64,000 nucleotides of DNA from an uncultured Faecalibacterium sp. (GTDB taxonomy: Bacteria; Bacillota; Clostridia; Oscillospirales; Ruminococcaceae), in contig CAKSYT010000008.1 in the NCBI GenBank assembly GCA_934524985.1, positions 14,886 through 78,885 on the forward strand, written 5' to 3'. Below the pieces are notes generated by a model. That model searched no databases. It worked only from the letters and a program-made list of their open reading frames with translations, and had not been told where the DNA came from. This document shows, piece after piece, positions 1 through 8,144 of this stretch (its first letter is position 1; each line of letters begins with the position of its first letter). The translations under genes were made by a program, and so were the position numbers.

Positions 1-1037
1 TCCTTGATCCAGCCCAGCTTGCGCTCTACCTCGCAGAACACTACGCTGAGCACGGCGGGCAGCACAAAGCACAGCAGCACCATGGCAGCCCAGTCCATGG
101 GGGTGATGGCGGCCTTGGTACCGGCGGCAATATCGCTGACCCAGCCGGTGTAAACGCCGATCTGACCCACCAGACCGCAGGTGCCCATGCCAGAGGAGAC
201 CGCCGCGCCGTTCATCTCAAAGTGGAACAGGCAGGTAGCCAGCGGGCCGGTGATGGCACTGGCCAGCGTGGGGGCGATCCAGATGCGGGGGTTCTTGATG
301 ATGTTGCCCATCTGCAGCATACTGGTGCCCAGACCCTGACTGACAAGGCCGCCTACGCCGTTCTCCTTGTAGCTCATCACGGCAAAGCCCACCATCTGGG
401 CGCAGCAGCCTGCCACGGCAGCGCCGCCTGCAAGGCCGGTCAGACCCAGTGCGGCGCAGATGGCAGCGGAGGAGATGGGCAGGGTCAGTGCCACGCCCAC
501 GATGACCGACACCAGAATGCCCATGACCAGCGGAGCCTGCTCGGTGGCCCACATAATAAGAGTGCCCACCTGACTTGCGGCTGCGCCGATGGGGGCGGCG
601 ATGAGCATGGAAAGCCCGACACCTGCAAAGATGGTCACCAGCGGGGTAACAAGGATATCCACCTTGGTCTCCTTGCTCACGGCCTTGCCCAGCTCTGCTG
701 CCACAATGGCGATGATGAGCACGGCCAGCGGGCCGCCTGCACCGCCCAGCGCATTGGCCGAGTAGCCCACGGTGATCAGGCTGAACAGCACCAGCGGCGG
801 GCAATGCAGTGCCCAGCCGATAGCACAGGCCATGGCGGGGCCGCTCATGGCAGTGGCGTAGCCGCCCAGATCCACCAGCAATTCCAGACCGGTCTGCTGA
901 CCCACCGTCTTGATGATGGTACCGATGAGCAGGCTGGCGAACAGGCCCTGTGCCATTGCGCCCAGCGCGTCAATGAGGTAACGCTGCGGAGTGATAACGA
1001 TATCCTTCCGCGCCAAAAAATCTTTCAGCTTCGACAT
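1..1037 (-). CDS. PTS IIC-like membrane protein, PfoR family (3' end outside window)
   Basis: An open frame of 345 codons runs from the ATG at 1037 to the left edge with no stop, so only the last residues are missing. It is hydrophobic throughout, with Gly/Ala-rich membrane segments (for example GLFASLLIGTIIKTVGQQTG and ALGGAGGPLAVLIIAIVAAE) typical of the COG3641/PfoR branch of PTS IIC proteins. No IIA or IIB domain is present. An AAAGG site lies upstream of the ATG. In the family these proteins are predicted sugar permeases or membrane regulators; the substrate cannot be told here. The ptsH-ptsI genes 3 kb away would supply phosphotransfer. Confidence 0.8.
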   Translation of the reverse strand, partial: MSKLKDFLARKDIVITPQRYLIDALGAMAQGLFASLLIGTIIKTVGQQTGLELLVDLGGYATAMSGPAMACAIGWALHCPPLVLFSLITVGYSANALGGAGGPLAVLIIAIVAAELGKAVSKETKVDILVTPLVTIFAGVGLSMLIAAPIGAAASQVGTLIMWATEQAPLVMGILVSVIVGVALTLPISSAAICAALGLTGLAGGAAVAGCCAQMVGFAVMSYKENGVGGLVSQGLGTSMLQMGNIIKNPRIWIAPTLASAITGPLATCLFHFEMNGAAVSSGMGTCGLVGQIGVYTGWVSDIAAGTKAAITPMDWAAMVLLCFVLPAVLSVVFCEVERKLGWIK

Positions 1038-1092
1038 AAAACTTGCCTTTCTATCCAAAACAGATCGTTAAAGTTACGAACGTATGCTCTGT

Positions 1093-1121
1093 ATCATACC
1101 ATACACCTGTCAAGACAGCAA
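1093..1121 (-). promoter_or_regulatory. Promoter of the PfoR-like PTS IIC gene
   Basis: On the minus strand TTGCTG (1121-1116) and TATGAT (1098-1093) are 17 bp apart, about 56 bp upstream of the ATG at 1037. Confidence 0.5.
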
Positions 1122-1249
1122 GAGGTTGCTGGAAAAAATGTGAAATTTCGGCTTTGTGCAATGTTCTGCCCTGCCGGAACGTATTCCATTTGGAACTTTT
1201 TCCGACACACTGCCCCGGTGGAGAATTTGTGTAGAAGCCCGCTGTGCCG

Positions 1250-1279
1250 TTGACTGCTCCCCGCGTGCGGGTGTATACT
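1250..1279 (+). promoter_or_regulatory. Promoter of the GH25 lysozyme gene
   Basis: TTGACT (1250-1255) and TATACT (1274-1279) are 18 bp apart. The leader to the ATG at 1429 is about 140 nt and contains GC-rich dyads (around 1346-1360 and 1378-1405). I could not match the leader to a known riboswitch. The rest of the 1038-1428 gap shows nothing else. Confidence 0.6.
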
Positions 1280-1428
1280 AAGGGAAGAGTAAAGTTATCA
1301 TCCGCCGTCCTTTTTGTTATAAGCGCATGGGCGGCGTGAAATAAAAGCGGGCCCGCCCCGGGCAAGGGGCAAGGACCCGGTGCAGCACAGCGCTGCACCA
1401 CCGGGAGATTCGGAGGCAGAGACGACAG

Positions 1429-2844
1429 ATGAAAAAACGATTTGACCTTTCCGGCACAGCCCGCCGCAAGGCGGCAACAGCCGTTGCAGCGCTGACCATG
1501 GCGCTGGTTCTGGCTGTGGGCGGCGTGGGGGCTGCGACCCTGCTGTCTGCACAGTCGGAAACTTTGACCGTGGGCGCGGTCGTGCCCCATATTACCGCCG
1601 AGACGCCGCAGGCAAGCAGCCCGGCAGTGGCTGACCCTGCCCCGGAAGCCGAGAGCGCAGCGAGCGCCGCCCCGGAACAGGCAGCGGAAAGCACCGCGCA
1701 GCAGGCTGACCCTGCCCCGGCGCAGACGGAAAAACCGGAAACCGCCGAAACCGCACCGGCTGCACCGGAAGAAGCTGCCGAAACACCGGAAGCACCGGCT
1801 CAGCCCGCCGAGGATGCCGCACTGGAAGAGGAGAACTCCCCTGCCATGCTGCTGGAAGAGACCCCGGAGCTGGCCGCGCAGGACCCGCAGGCTCCCGCAG
1901 CGGACGGCACCGCCCAGAACGACACCGCCAGCCAGCACACCCCGGAGGACAGCGTACTGCTGACCCCGGAGCAGATCCAGCAGGCGCTGGATTCCGGCGC
2001 ACTGGAGGATGCCGAAGCGCAGTGCATCGACCTGACCGATGAAAACGGCTTTTTCCAGTGGCTGTTCAACTGGCTGTTCGGCATCAAGGAAGAAGAGCCG
2101 GTGTACTCCGGCTGGCGCACCGAGAACGGCAAGACCTACTACTATGCACAGAACACCAACAAAAAGGTCACCGGTCTGCGCTCCATTGACGGCAAGCTGT
2201 ATTATTTTGATGCCAACGGCGTAAAACAGGATAACGTGACCTTTGGCATCGACGTGTCCAAGTATCAATCCGGGCTGGACTGGAACAAGATCAAAAAGAC
2301 CGGCGTGAGCTTCGTCATCATCCGCATCGGCTACCGGGGCTACGGTGCCGAGGGCAAGCTGGTCAAGGACCCCATGTTCGAAGAGCACTTCACCAACGCC
2401 CGCAACGCAGGGCTGAAGGTGGGCGTGTATTTCTTTACGCAGGCCGTAAACGAAGCCGAAGCGCAGGAGGAGGCTGAGGGCTGCAACTGGGCGCTGAACG
2501 GCCGGATGCTGGACTACCCCATCTTCTACGACACCGAGGCTTCCACCGCCCCGGGCGGTACCGGCCGCGCCGACGGTCTGGGGGTTGAGGACCGTACCAA
2601 GTGCGCCATCGCCTTCTGCGAGCGGGTAAAGGAGCTGGGCTACAAGCCCGGCGTGTACGCCTCCACTACATGGTACCGCAAGCGGGTGGACTACAACACC
2701 CTGCGCAGCCGCTACACCATCTGGAACGCCCACTACGGCGTCTCCTCCAGCCCCATCGGCTGCGATCTGTGGCAGGGCACCGAGAAAGCCCGCATCAACG
2801 GTTACAGCGGCGAGCTGGACGCCAATATCAGCTATATCGGGTAA
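1429..2844 (+). CDS. Anchored GH25 lysozyme with cell-wall-binding repeats
   Basis: 471 aa. The N terminus is basic with a membrane/signal segment (residues ~15-40). A long Ala/Pro/Glu-rich linker (~50-200) follows, then choline-binding-type repeats (YSGW..NGKTYYY and KLYYFDANG, ~225-270), then a GH25 muramidase domain (~275-471). The domain opens with FGIDVSKYQ, which carries the family's first acidic residue, and has YDTE at the second catalytic position. Such enzymes cleave the MurNAc-GlcNAc bond of peptidoglycan outside the cell. GGAGG at 1412 is 12 nt from the ATG. The gene is monocistronic, with its own promoter and terminator. Confidence 0.9.
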   Translation: MKKRFDLSGTARRKAATAVAALTMALVLAVGGVGAATLLSAQSETLTVGAVVPHITAETPQASSPAVADPAPEAESAASAAPEQAAESTAQQADPAPAQTEKPETAETAPAAPEEAAETPEAPAQPAEDAALEEENSPAMLLEETPELAAQDPQAPAADGTAQNDTASQHTPEDSVLLTPEQIQQALDSGALEDAEAQCIDLTDENGFFQWLFNWLFGIKEEEPVYSGWRTENGKTYYYAQNTNKKVTGLRSIDGKLYYFDANGVKQDNVTFGIDVSKYQSGLDWNKIKKTGVSFVIIRIGYRGYGAEGKLVKDPMFEEHFTNARNAGLKVGVYFFTQAVNEAEAQEEAEGCNWALNGRMLDYPIFYDTEASTAPGGTGRADGLGVEDRTKCAIAFCERVKELGYKPGVYASTTWYRKRVDYNTLRSRYTIWNAHYGVSSSPIGCDLWQGTEKARINGYSGELDANISYIG

Positions 2845-2852
2845 AAGAGACT

Positions 2853-2897
2853 AAACACCCCCGGTCAGCGGCGTAAGCCCTGACCGGGGGTGTTTTT
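2853..2897 (+). terminator. Terminator of the GH25 gene
   Basis: An inverted repeat around AACACCCCCGGTCAG pairs with CTGACCGGGGGTGTT and ends in a T run, 9 bp after the stop codon. Confidence 0.9.
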
Positions 2898-2971
2898 ATC
2901 ATACTCCCCTGTTTTTGTGCATAAGCTTGTGGCAGAGTATGCAAGCGCAAATGGCGGGGAGGCATGGGGAT

Positions 2972-3625
2972 ATGTTTGTGGTAACACTGAGCAAGACGAG
3001 CCTGAAAAAACTGGGAGCAGGGGCGGCGTGCTGCGCGCTGGTGGTGTTCAGCGCCATGCTGGGGCGGTTCATCAGTACCCGGACGGTGGCGGTGGCTGCC
3101 CCGGTGAACCGTATCGAGAGCGCACAGGACATCCAGACATGGTTCACCGGCTACGGGCTGGAGGTGGACGGCGCGTCTATCACGGCGGATAAGGTCAAGA
3201 TCCCCCGCAGGTGGGACGACAGCTTTTCCGCCTTCAACGGCGTGGTACAGCAGAGCGGCATGGACCTTGCCCGCTACAAGGGCAAAACGGTGGAAAAGTG
3301 GTCGGCGCTGCTCCCGGCGGCAAGCAGCGGCGAGACCAGCCGCTACGGCGTGCTGCTGGTGTATAAAAAGAAGGCGGTGGGCGCGTATCTGCTGGAAAAA
3401 CCCTCCGGCACGGTGCTGGGGCTGCAGGACGCGCAGAACGAGCTGGCAAAACAGACCTCCGGCGAGGATTACAGCGGCGACTGGGGCGAGCGGCACGATG
3501 AGCAGCTGACCGATGATACCGCGCAGCAGACCTCCGGTGAGCCGGACACAGAGCCCGAAGCCGCCCCGCAGGCAGCGCCCTACACCGAGCTGCCGCTGGA
3601 CGCGGAGGGCTACCCTGTGGAATAG
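2972..3625 (+). CDS. DUF4830-like membrane-anchored protein
   Basis: 217 aa from the ATG at 2972, which has GGGGAGG nine bases upstream; the longer frame from 2915 has no ribosome site. The protein starts MFVVTLSKTSLKK, then one membrane segment (~13-35). A folded domain of ~100 residues follows (INTERNAL motifs DIQTWFTGYGLEV, RWDDSFSAFNGVVQQSG, YGVLLVYKKKAVGAYLL). The Glu/Pro/Ala-rich tail is disordered. The start and domain resemble the DUF4830 family of Clostridia, whose function is unknown. It could act in the envelope; nothing in the context says how. Confidence 0.65.
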   Translation: MFVVTLSKTSLKKLGAGAACCALVVFSAMLGRFISTRTVAVAAPVNRIESAQDIQTWFTGYGLEVDGASITADKVKIPRRWDDSFSAFNGVVQQSGMDLARYKGKTVEKWSALLPAASSGETSRYGVLLVYKKKAVGAYLLEKPSGTVLGLQDAQNELAKQTSGEDYSGDWGERHDEQLTDDTAQQTSGEPDTEPEAAPQAAPYTELPLDAEGYPVE

Positions 3626-3668
3626 GGACGGCATTCGGGGAAAAACGACCTTTTTTACGCCCTTGTCC

Positions 3669-3695
3669 GGCAGTTGCACAAACTGCCTAGTTTTT
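3669..3695 (+). terminator. Terminator after the DUF4830-like gene
   Basis: GGCAGTT and AACTGCC form a short hairpin followed by TAGTTTTT, 44 bp after the stop codon at 3625. Confidence 0.65.
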
Positions 3696-3796
3696 ACAAA
3701 CGATTCGACAAAAATTAGACAAAACACGGATTTTTGTCGCATCCGTATGTTCAAATGTAACAAAAAATTCCTGCAAAAATCAGCAATATGAAACGG

Positions 3797-3824
3797 TGCA
3801 AAAAAACCGGTACGGGTTTATAAT
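3797..3824 (+). promoter_or_regulatory. Candidate promoter of ptsH
   Basis: A consensus TATAAT (3819-3824) is preceded after 16 bp by a weak -35, TGCAAA (3797-3802). The leader to the ptsH start is about 80 nt. Confidence 0.5.
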
Positions 3825-3912
3825 AGTAGTATACCAATCCCCATTGGCAAAGCCATGCTCCGGGGCTGAATGTGCAGTCCGGGCAGAGGGATCAAGTAAG
3901 GAGAAAATGATT

Positions 3913-4170
3913 ATGAAGGAATTTCAGTACACTGTTAAGGATGCCTGCGGCATCCATGCCCGTCCCGCCGGCCTGCTGGTCAAGACCGTGAAGGGCTTTG
4001 CAAGCACCGCCACCCTCGAGAAGGACGGCAAGAGCTGCGATATGCGCAAGCTGATGGCTCTGATGGGCATGGGCGTCAAGCAGGGCGAGACCGTGACCAT
4101 CAAGGTCGAAGGCGATGATGAAGAAGCAGCCGCAGAGGCAATCCAGAAGTTCCTGAGCGAGAACGTCTGA
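3913..4170 (+). CDS. ptsH: Phosphocarrier protein HPr
   Basis: 85 aa. HPr carries phosphate from enzyme I to the sugar-specific PTS IIA domains in the cytoplasm. The active-site motif GIHARPAG places the phospho-His at residue 15. The start at 3913 is preferred over 3907 because TAAGGAG (3897-3903) is 9 nt upstream. Position 46, the Ser that HPr kinase phosphorylates in most Firmicutes, is Lys here (motif DMRKLMALMGMGV), so regulation through P-Ser-HPr should not be possible with this protein. ptsI follows after a terminator and its own ribosome site. Confidence 0.96.
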   Translation: MKEFQYTVKDACGIHARPAGLLVKTVKGFASTATLEKDGKSCDMRKLMALMGMGVKQGETVTIKVEGDDEEAAAEAIQKFLSENV

Positions 4171-4188
4171 GCCGCGGCTTAAAAGCCG

Positions 4189-4221
4189 AGCCCTCGCGGG
4201 AGAACTGCGGGGGCTTTTTTT
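4189..4221 (+). terminator. Terminator or attenuator between ptsH and ptsI
   Basis: AGCCCTCGC pairs with GCGGGGGCT and is followed by TTTTTT. It lies between ptsH and ptsI, so it probably lowers ptsI expression relative to ptsH rather than isolating it. No separate ptsI promoter is obvious. Confidence 0.75.
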
Positions 4222-4272
4222 ACAAAACGCCGGGCGCTGCACGTCCGGCTGTAAGTGGAAGGAGAAAGTGCT

Positions 4273-5916
4273 ATGCAGGTAGGCACCGGCAAAAGCGTGC
4301 TCAATGGCATCGCCATTGGCAAGCTGAAGATCTATAAGAAAAAAGACACCGCTATTTCCACCGCTCCTGTGGCAGATACCGCCGCAGAACTGGAGCGTTT
4401 TGAAGCTGCCCGCCAGAAGGCTATTGAGCAGCAGACCGCCCTGTACGAAAAGGCACTGGCAGAAGCCGGCGAGGACATCGCCGAGGTGTTCAACATCCAC
4501 GCCATGATGCTGGATGACGACGACTTTGTGGACGCCATCAAGGAGATCATCAACGGGCAGAAGATGTGCGCCGAGTACGCCGTCAAGACCGCCGGCAACA
4601 ATCAGGCTGCGGTGTTCTCTGCCATGGACGACCCGTATCTGCAGGCCCGCAGCGCCGATGTGCTGGACATCGCGCAGGCCATGCTGGACATTCTGCAAGG
4701 GGTGGACAACGCTTCCCTGCAGGGCACCGAGCCCAGCATTCTGGTAGCCGAGGATCTGGCTCCCTCCGAGACCGTGCGCATGGATAAAAGCCTGCTGCTG
4801 GGCTTCATCACCCGCGAGGGCAGCTCCAACAGCCACACCGCCATTCTGGCACGCAGCATGAACATCCCCGCCCTGATCCAGTGCAAGGACATTCAGGATG
4901 ACTGGGACGGCAAGATGGCTGTGGTGGACGGCTACAACGCCTGTGTGTATGTGGACCCCACCCCCGACCTGCTCAAGAGCCTGAAAAAGCGCCAGCAGGA
5001 GGACCAGAAAAAGCAGGCCCTGCTGCAGGAGCTGAAGGGCAAGCCCAACACCACGCTGGACGGCAAGACCATCAACGTGTTTGCCAACATCGGCGGCATG
5101 GGCGACGTGGGCGCTGTGCAGCAGAACGACGCCGGCGGCGTGGGTCTGTTCCGCACCGAGTTCGTCTACCTGAACTGCAAGGATTTCCCCACCGAGGACT
5201 ACCAGTTCGAGGCTTACAAGCAGGTAGTGGAAAGCCTTGCACCCCGCAAGGTGGTGGTGCGCACCTGTGATATCGGCGCAGACAAGACCGTGGATTACAT
5301 GAAGCTGGACCCCGAGGAGAACCCCGCACTGGGCTACCGCGCCATCCGCATCTGCCTGACCCGCAAGGACTTCTTCAAGACCCAGCTGCGTGCGCTGCTG
5401 CGGGCTTCTGCCTACGGCAACATGAGCATCATGTTCCCCATGATCACCAGCCTGCGGGAATTGCAGGACGCCAAGGCTGTTCTGGAAGAGTGCCGCGCCG
5501 AACTGACCGCCGAGGGCGTCAAGATGGGGCAGAACATTGAGGTTGGCACCATGATCGAGACCCCCGCCGCCGTGCTCATCGCGGACGAGCTGGCCGCCGA
5601 GTGCGACTTCTTCTCCATCGGCACCAATGACCTGACCCAGTACACCTGTGCACTGGACCGCCAGAACGCAAAGCTGGAGCCCTTCTTCAACCCCCACCAC
5701 CCCGCCGTGCTGCGCGCCATCAAGATGACCATTGAAGCCGGTCACCGCCACGGCATCTGGGTAGGCATCTGCGGCGAGCTGGGCGCCGACACCGCCCTGA
5801 CCGAGACCTTCCTGCGCATGGGCGTGGACGAATTGTCCATGAACGCCAAGAGCATCCTGCCGGTGCGCAAGATCATCCGCAGCGTAGACCTGAGCAAGCC
5901 TTCTGAGAAGGCTTGA
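4273..5916 (+). CDS. ptsI: PTS enzyme I (phosphoenolpyruvate-protein phosphotransferase)
   Basis: 547 aa, slightly short of the usual ~570. It takes phosphate from PEP and passes it to HPr. The swivelling His domain carries the active site in EGSSNSHTAILARSM (His at about residue 188). The C-terminal TIM-barrel has the expected signatures GGVGLFRTEFVY, FMITSLRELQ-like and SIGTNDLTQYTCALDRQN. The ATG at 4273 has GGAAGGAG eight bases upstream; the GTG at 4255 is less likely. The gene ends directly before element A copy 1, whose stem forms its terminator. Confidence 0.97.
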   Translation: MQVGTGKSVLNGIAIGKLKIYKKKDTAISTAPVADTAAELERFEAARQKAIEQQTALYEKALAEAGEDIAEVFNIHAMMLDDDDFVDAIKEIINGQKMCAEYAVKTAGNNQAAVFSAMDDPYLQARSADVLDIAQAMLDILQGVDNASLQGTEPSILVAEDLAPSETVRMDKSLLLGFITREGSSNSHTAILARSMNIPALIQCKDIQDDWDGKMAVVDGYNACVYVDPTPDLLKSLKKRQQEDQKKQALLQELKGKPNTTLDGKTINVFANIGGMGDVGAVQQNDAGGVGLFRTEFVYLNCKDFPTEDYQFEAYKQVVESLAPRKVVVRTCDIGADKTVDYMKLDPEENPALGYRAIRICLTRKDFFKTQLRALLRASAYGNMSIMFPMITSLRELQDAKAVLEECRAELTAEGVKMGQNIEVGTMIETPAAVLIADELAAECDFFSIGTNDLTQYTCALDRQNAKLEPFFNPHHPAVLRAIKMTIEAGHRHGIWVGICGELGADTALTETFLRMGVDELSMNAKSILPVRKIIRSVDLSKPSEKA

Positions 5917-5927
5917 CCCGGAGCGGG

Positions 5928-6101
5928 ACGATTTAGAATGCGCTCCGCGTTCGCTCTGCGCATCTTCAGCGGAAAGAATATTTTATAATTTGTGGCTCAG
6001 AAACGCCTGCGGGCGTTTCTGAGCCACTTTTTTACAGAAGGGGTCGTAACGGCAAACGGCATTTGCAGCGCCGCTTTCTGCGAAAGCGCGGCGCTGCGGG
6101 G
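5928..6101 (+). repeat. Element A copy 1 (three-hairpin intergenic repeat); also ptsI terminator
   Basis: The copy starts GACGATTTA. Stem I is ATGCGC...GCGCAT. A short AT-rich linker follows, then stem II: GTGGCTCAGAAACGCC (5992-6007), loop TGCG, GGCGTTTCTGAGCCAC (6012-6027), perfect over 16 bp and followed by TTTTTT. After the constant segment GGGGTCGTAACGGCAAACGG, stem III pairs CAGCGCCGC with GCGGCGCTG. It begins 11 bp after the ptsI stop. Confidence 0.85.
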
Positions 6102-6104
6102 ACG

Positions 6105-6473
6105 AACCCTCTCAGGCTCACTGCGTTCGCCAGCTCCCCCGAAGGGGGAGCTTTTGGCATGGCGGGAAAGTTTCTCATTGCGCCTAACACTTTAGCAACA
6201 GGGCTAACGGCGTGCGCCCTCTCCGTCACCTACGGTGACACCTCTCCCAAAGGGAGAGGCAAGAGCACTGCCGGAAACTTTCTCGTTATGCCTAATACTT
6301 TAGCGATGAACCTTACGGCTTGGCTCTCCCTGAGAGGAAAGACTTCCCCCGCTCCGGGGGAAGATGTCACCGCAGGTGACAAAAGGGGGAATCTGGCGCG
6401 GGAGCGCCTGAGAGGGCTCGCTCCCCCTTTCGGGGGAGCTGGCACGCCGTAAGGCGTGACTGAGAGGGTTTGT
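6105..6473. repeat. Element B array between ptsI and the sigma gene
   Basis: Two to three element B units in tandem/inverted order. Each end reads CCCTCTCAG or its complement, then a short variable stem, then GCCAGCTCCCCC with its own complement. Spacers share the core GGAAAxTTTCTCxTTxxGCCTAAxACTTTAGC (x variable). Variable stems here include GTCACC-TAC-GGTGAC and CACGCC-GTAA-GGCGTG. No gene is present. Confidence 0.8.
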
Positions 6474-6477
6474 CCAC

Positions 6478-6643
6478 GGCAGCGCGACTGTTTCCGCAGG
6501 AAACAAGCGCTGACCTGCCGTTTATCTCTACGACCCCACCCGTGAAAAAGGGGTTCTGAAAAGCCCGCAGGCTTTTCAGAACCCCAAATACAAAATAATT
6601 CTTCCGCTGAAGATGCGCAAAGCAGCGCGGCGCGCATTCCCAA
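6478..6643 (-). repeat. Element A copy 2
   Basis: Inverted relative to copy 1. Stem II is GGGGTTCTGAAAAGCC (6550-6565), loop CGCA, GGCTTTTCAGAACCCC (6570-6585), 16 bp perfect and unlike copy 1. Stem I is ATGCGC/GCGCAT. Stem III has TGTTTCC-GCA-GGAAACA. The copy abuts the stop codon of the sigma factor gene. Confidence 0.85.
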
Positions 6644-7135
6644 TCATTTCCGCTGTTCCAGCATGGTCTGGATGCGGGTCTTGGCGCGGTAATAGGTCAC
6701 CCGCGCCCATGCGGCATTGTGGCCAAAAATCGCCCCGATGCGGTCAAAGGGCAGCTCGCCGAACACCCGCAGGCTGAAAACCTCCTTGTAGGGTTCTTCC
6801 AGCGCGTGCAGACACTGGTGCACCGTAAAGGCGGCGTCTTTGTCCACCAGCAGCTGCGCGATGTCCGGGGTGTCGGCGGCTTTTGTTTCGGCATCTTCCA
6901 GCGGGGCGGCGTGCTTTGCGCGGCGGCAGTGGTCGTAGTAGGCGTTGCGCGCCACGGTGAACAGCCACGCCCGCACATCCTGTTTGCCGTCATAGTCTTT
7001 CAGGCCGTCCAGCGCCCGGAAAAAGGTCTCCTGCGTCAGTTCCTCCGCCAGCGTTTCGCTGCGGGTAAGTCCCTGCAAAAACAGGCAGACGTCCCGGAAG
7101 TAGAGCCGGTAGATGGTTTCAATGTCCATAGGCAT
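6644..7135 (-). CDS. ECF-type RNA polymerase sigma factor
   Basis: 163 aa. Region 2 (~residues 5-70; YFRDVCLFLQGL and ELTQETFFRAL) and region 4 (~105-155; EEPYKEVFSLRVFGELPF, HNAAWARVTYYRAKTRI) are both recognisable, with nothing between them beyond a linker, as in group 4 sigma factors. The ATG at 7135 overlaps the stop of the upstream zf-HC2 gene (TGATG), so the two are translationally coupled. Gene order anti-sigma then sigma is the reverse of the common order. A likely autoregulated promoter lies at 7830-7857. Confidence 0.9.
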   Translation of the reverse strand: MPMDIETIYRLYFRDVCLFLQGLTRSETLAEELTQETFFRALDGLKDYDGKQDVRAWLFTVARNAYYDHCRRAKHAAPLEDAETKAADTPDIAQLLVDKDAAFTVHQCLHALEEPYKEVFSLRVFGELPFDRIGAIFGHNAAWARVTYYRAKTRIQTMLEQRK

Positions 7136-7785
7136 CACTCCGGCCATTCGACCTCGTCCCACGGCGCAGGCTCGCTGCCCACCACATACCATGTGCCGTC
7201 CTGAGCGTTGAACGCCACCATCATGTCCGCTGTCTCCACCACCGCCGAGCGGTTGGTGCGCATCCATCCGGTACTGCGGAGCAGGTCTGCGTCCTTTTTC
7301 AGCAGCTTATCAAGGGCATCGTGCACCCATGGGACGCGGTAGCGGATGGTCTCGTAGTGCCCGTCGGCATGGGTCGGCTTCAGGTATACGTCCTCGGCGC
7401 GGGTCTCCAGCACCCAGCCGTCGGCACCGTTTTCTGCCTGCTGGTAGTAAGCCTGCAAGCGTGCATCAAAAAAGGATACCCGGTCGCAGGCGGTGTAGCC
7501 GTACCAGCCAAAGCCGCACACCGCCGCCAGCGCCAGCGCTGCCGCAAAGCTGCACAGCATGGTGCGCAGACGGCGGCGGTTCAGGCTGCTGCGGATGTTT
7601 TTCAGCGGTGCATCCGGCTGGGGTTCCGGCTGCACCGGCACCGGCTTTTCCATCTGTTCCAGCTCCGCACGGCAGGCGGGGCACTCTGCAAGGTGCTGCT
7701 CCACCAGCGCACTGCTGGCGGGGCTGGCAAGCTTTTCGGCGTATAGGGGCAGTAAGTCGCGGATCACGTCACAGTCCAGTTTCAT
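7135..7785 (-). CDS. Zinc-finger (zf-HC2) anti-sigma factor, membrane-anchored
   Basis: 216 aa. The N-terminal ~40 residues form an anti-sigma zinc domain, with HLAECPACRAEL carrying the H-x3-C-x2-C ligands. A Pro-rich linker and one membrane segment (~90-110) follow, then an extracytoplasmic domain of ~100 residues. It should bind and hold the coupled sigma factor at the membrane until an envelope signal is sensed. The start at 7785 is preferred over 7791 because AGGAGG is 8 nt from it. The stop overlaps the sigma start. Confidence 0.85.
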   Translation of the reverse strand: MKLDCDVIRDLLPLYAEKLASPASSALVEQHLAECPACRAELEQMEKPVPVQPEPQPDAPLKNIRSSLNRRRLRTMLCSFAAALALAAVCGFGWYGYTACDRVSFFDARLQAYYQQAENGADGWVLETRAEDVYLKPTHADGHYETIRYRVPWVHDALDKLLKKDADLLRSTGWMRTNRSAVVETADMMVAFNAQDGTWYVVGSEPAPWDEVEWPE

Positions 7786-7829
7786 GGTCATTTCCTCCTT
7801 TGCGGGCTTTCGTGTGCCCTTTCACCCCA

Positions 7830-7857
7830 ATAACGCACAAGGAGGAAAAACGTTACA
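7830..7857 (-). promoter_or_regulatory. Candidate ECF-type promoter of the anti-sigma/sigma pair
   Basis: On the minus strand TGTAAC (7857-7852) is followed after 16 bp by CGTTAT (7835-7830), matching the AAC-N16-CGT pattern of many ECF sigma promoters. Transcription would start about 38 nt before the anti-sigma ATG. Autoregulation is inferred from position. Confidence 0.5.
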
Positions 7858-7871
7858 GGAAATCTGCAAAT

Positions 7872-8144
7872 TCACCGGACCGCGGTCTTTTCCCGCAGCT
7901 TTTTCGTTCCTTTAAGGAAGAGCCACACCAGCACCCCCAAAAGCAGGCAGATTCCAACGTGCATGGCGGCCATCATGTAGTAGCCCTGAAAATCGAACCG
8001 TACCGTCCCGGCCATCAGGTAGGGCTGATGCCCTGCCTTATACAGGGTGACAAAGCAGGAGATGGCGTTGTACAGGCCGTACAGCCCCGCCGCTGCGCAC
8101 ACGATGACCCGCAGCAGCCTGCTTGTGATGAATCTTACGAACAT
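7872..8144 (-). CDS. Small membrane protein, unknown function
   Basis: 90 aa with two clear hydrophobic helices (~8-34 and ~55-80) and a basic C-terminal tail (KGTKKLREK). I do not recognise a family. The ATG at 8144 overlaps the end of the preceding gene by 10 nt and has GGAG eight bases upstream, so it is the third gene of an operon with the LytM-like and papain-like proteins. Confidence 0.7.
   Translation of the reverse strand: MFVRFITSRLLRVIVCAAAGLYGLYNAISCFVTLYKAGHQPYLMAGTVRFDFQGYYMMAAMHVGICLLLGVLVWLFLKGTKKLREKTAVR

Noticed and set aside
1286-1428. Riboswitch (c-di-AMP or c-di-GMP type) in the GH25 leader
   Set aside because: GC-rich dyads are present but I could not find the conserved core of either class.
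3892-5751. A 619-codon minus-strand frame opposite ptsH/ptsI
   Set aside because: Antisense shadow of conserved PTS genes.
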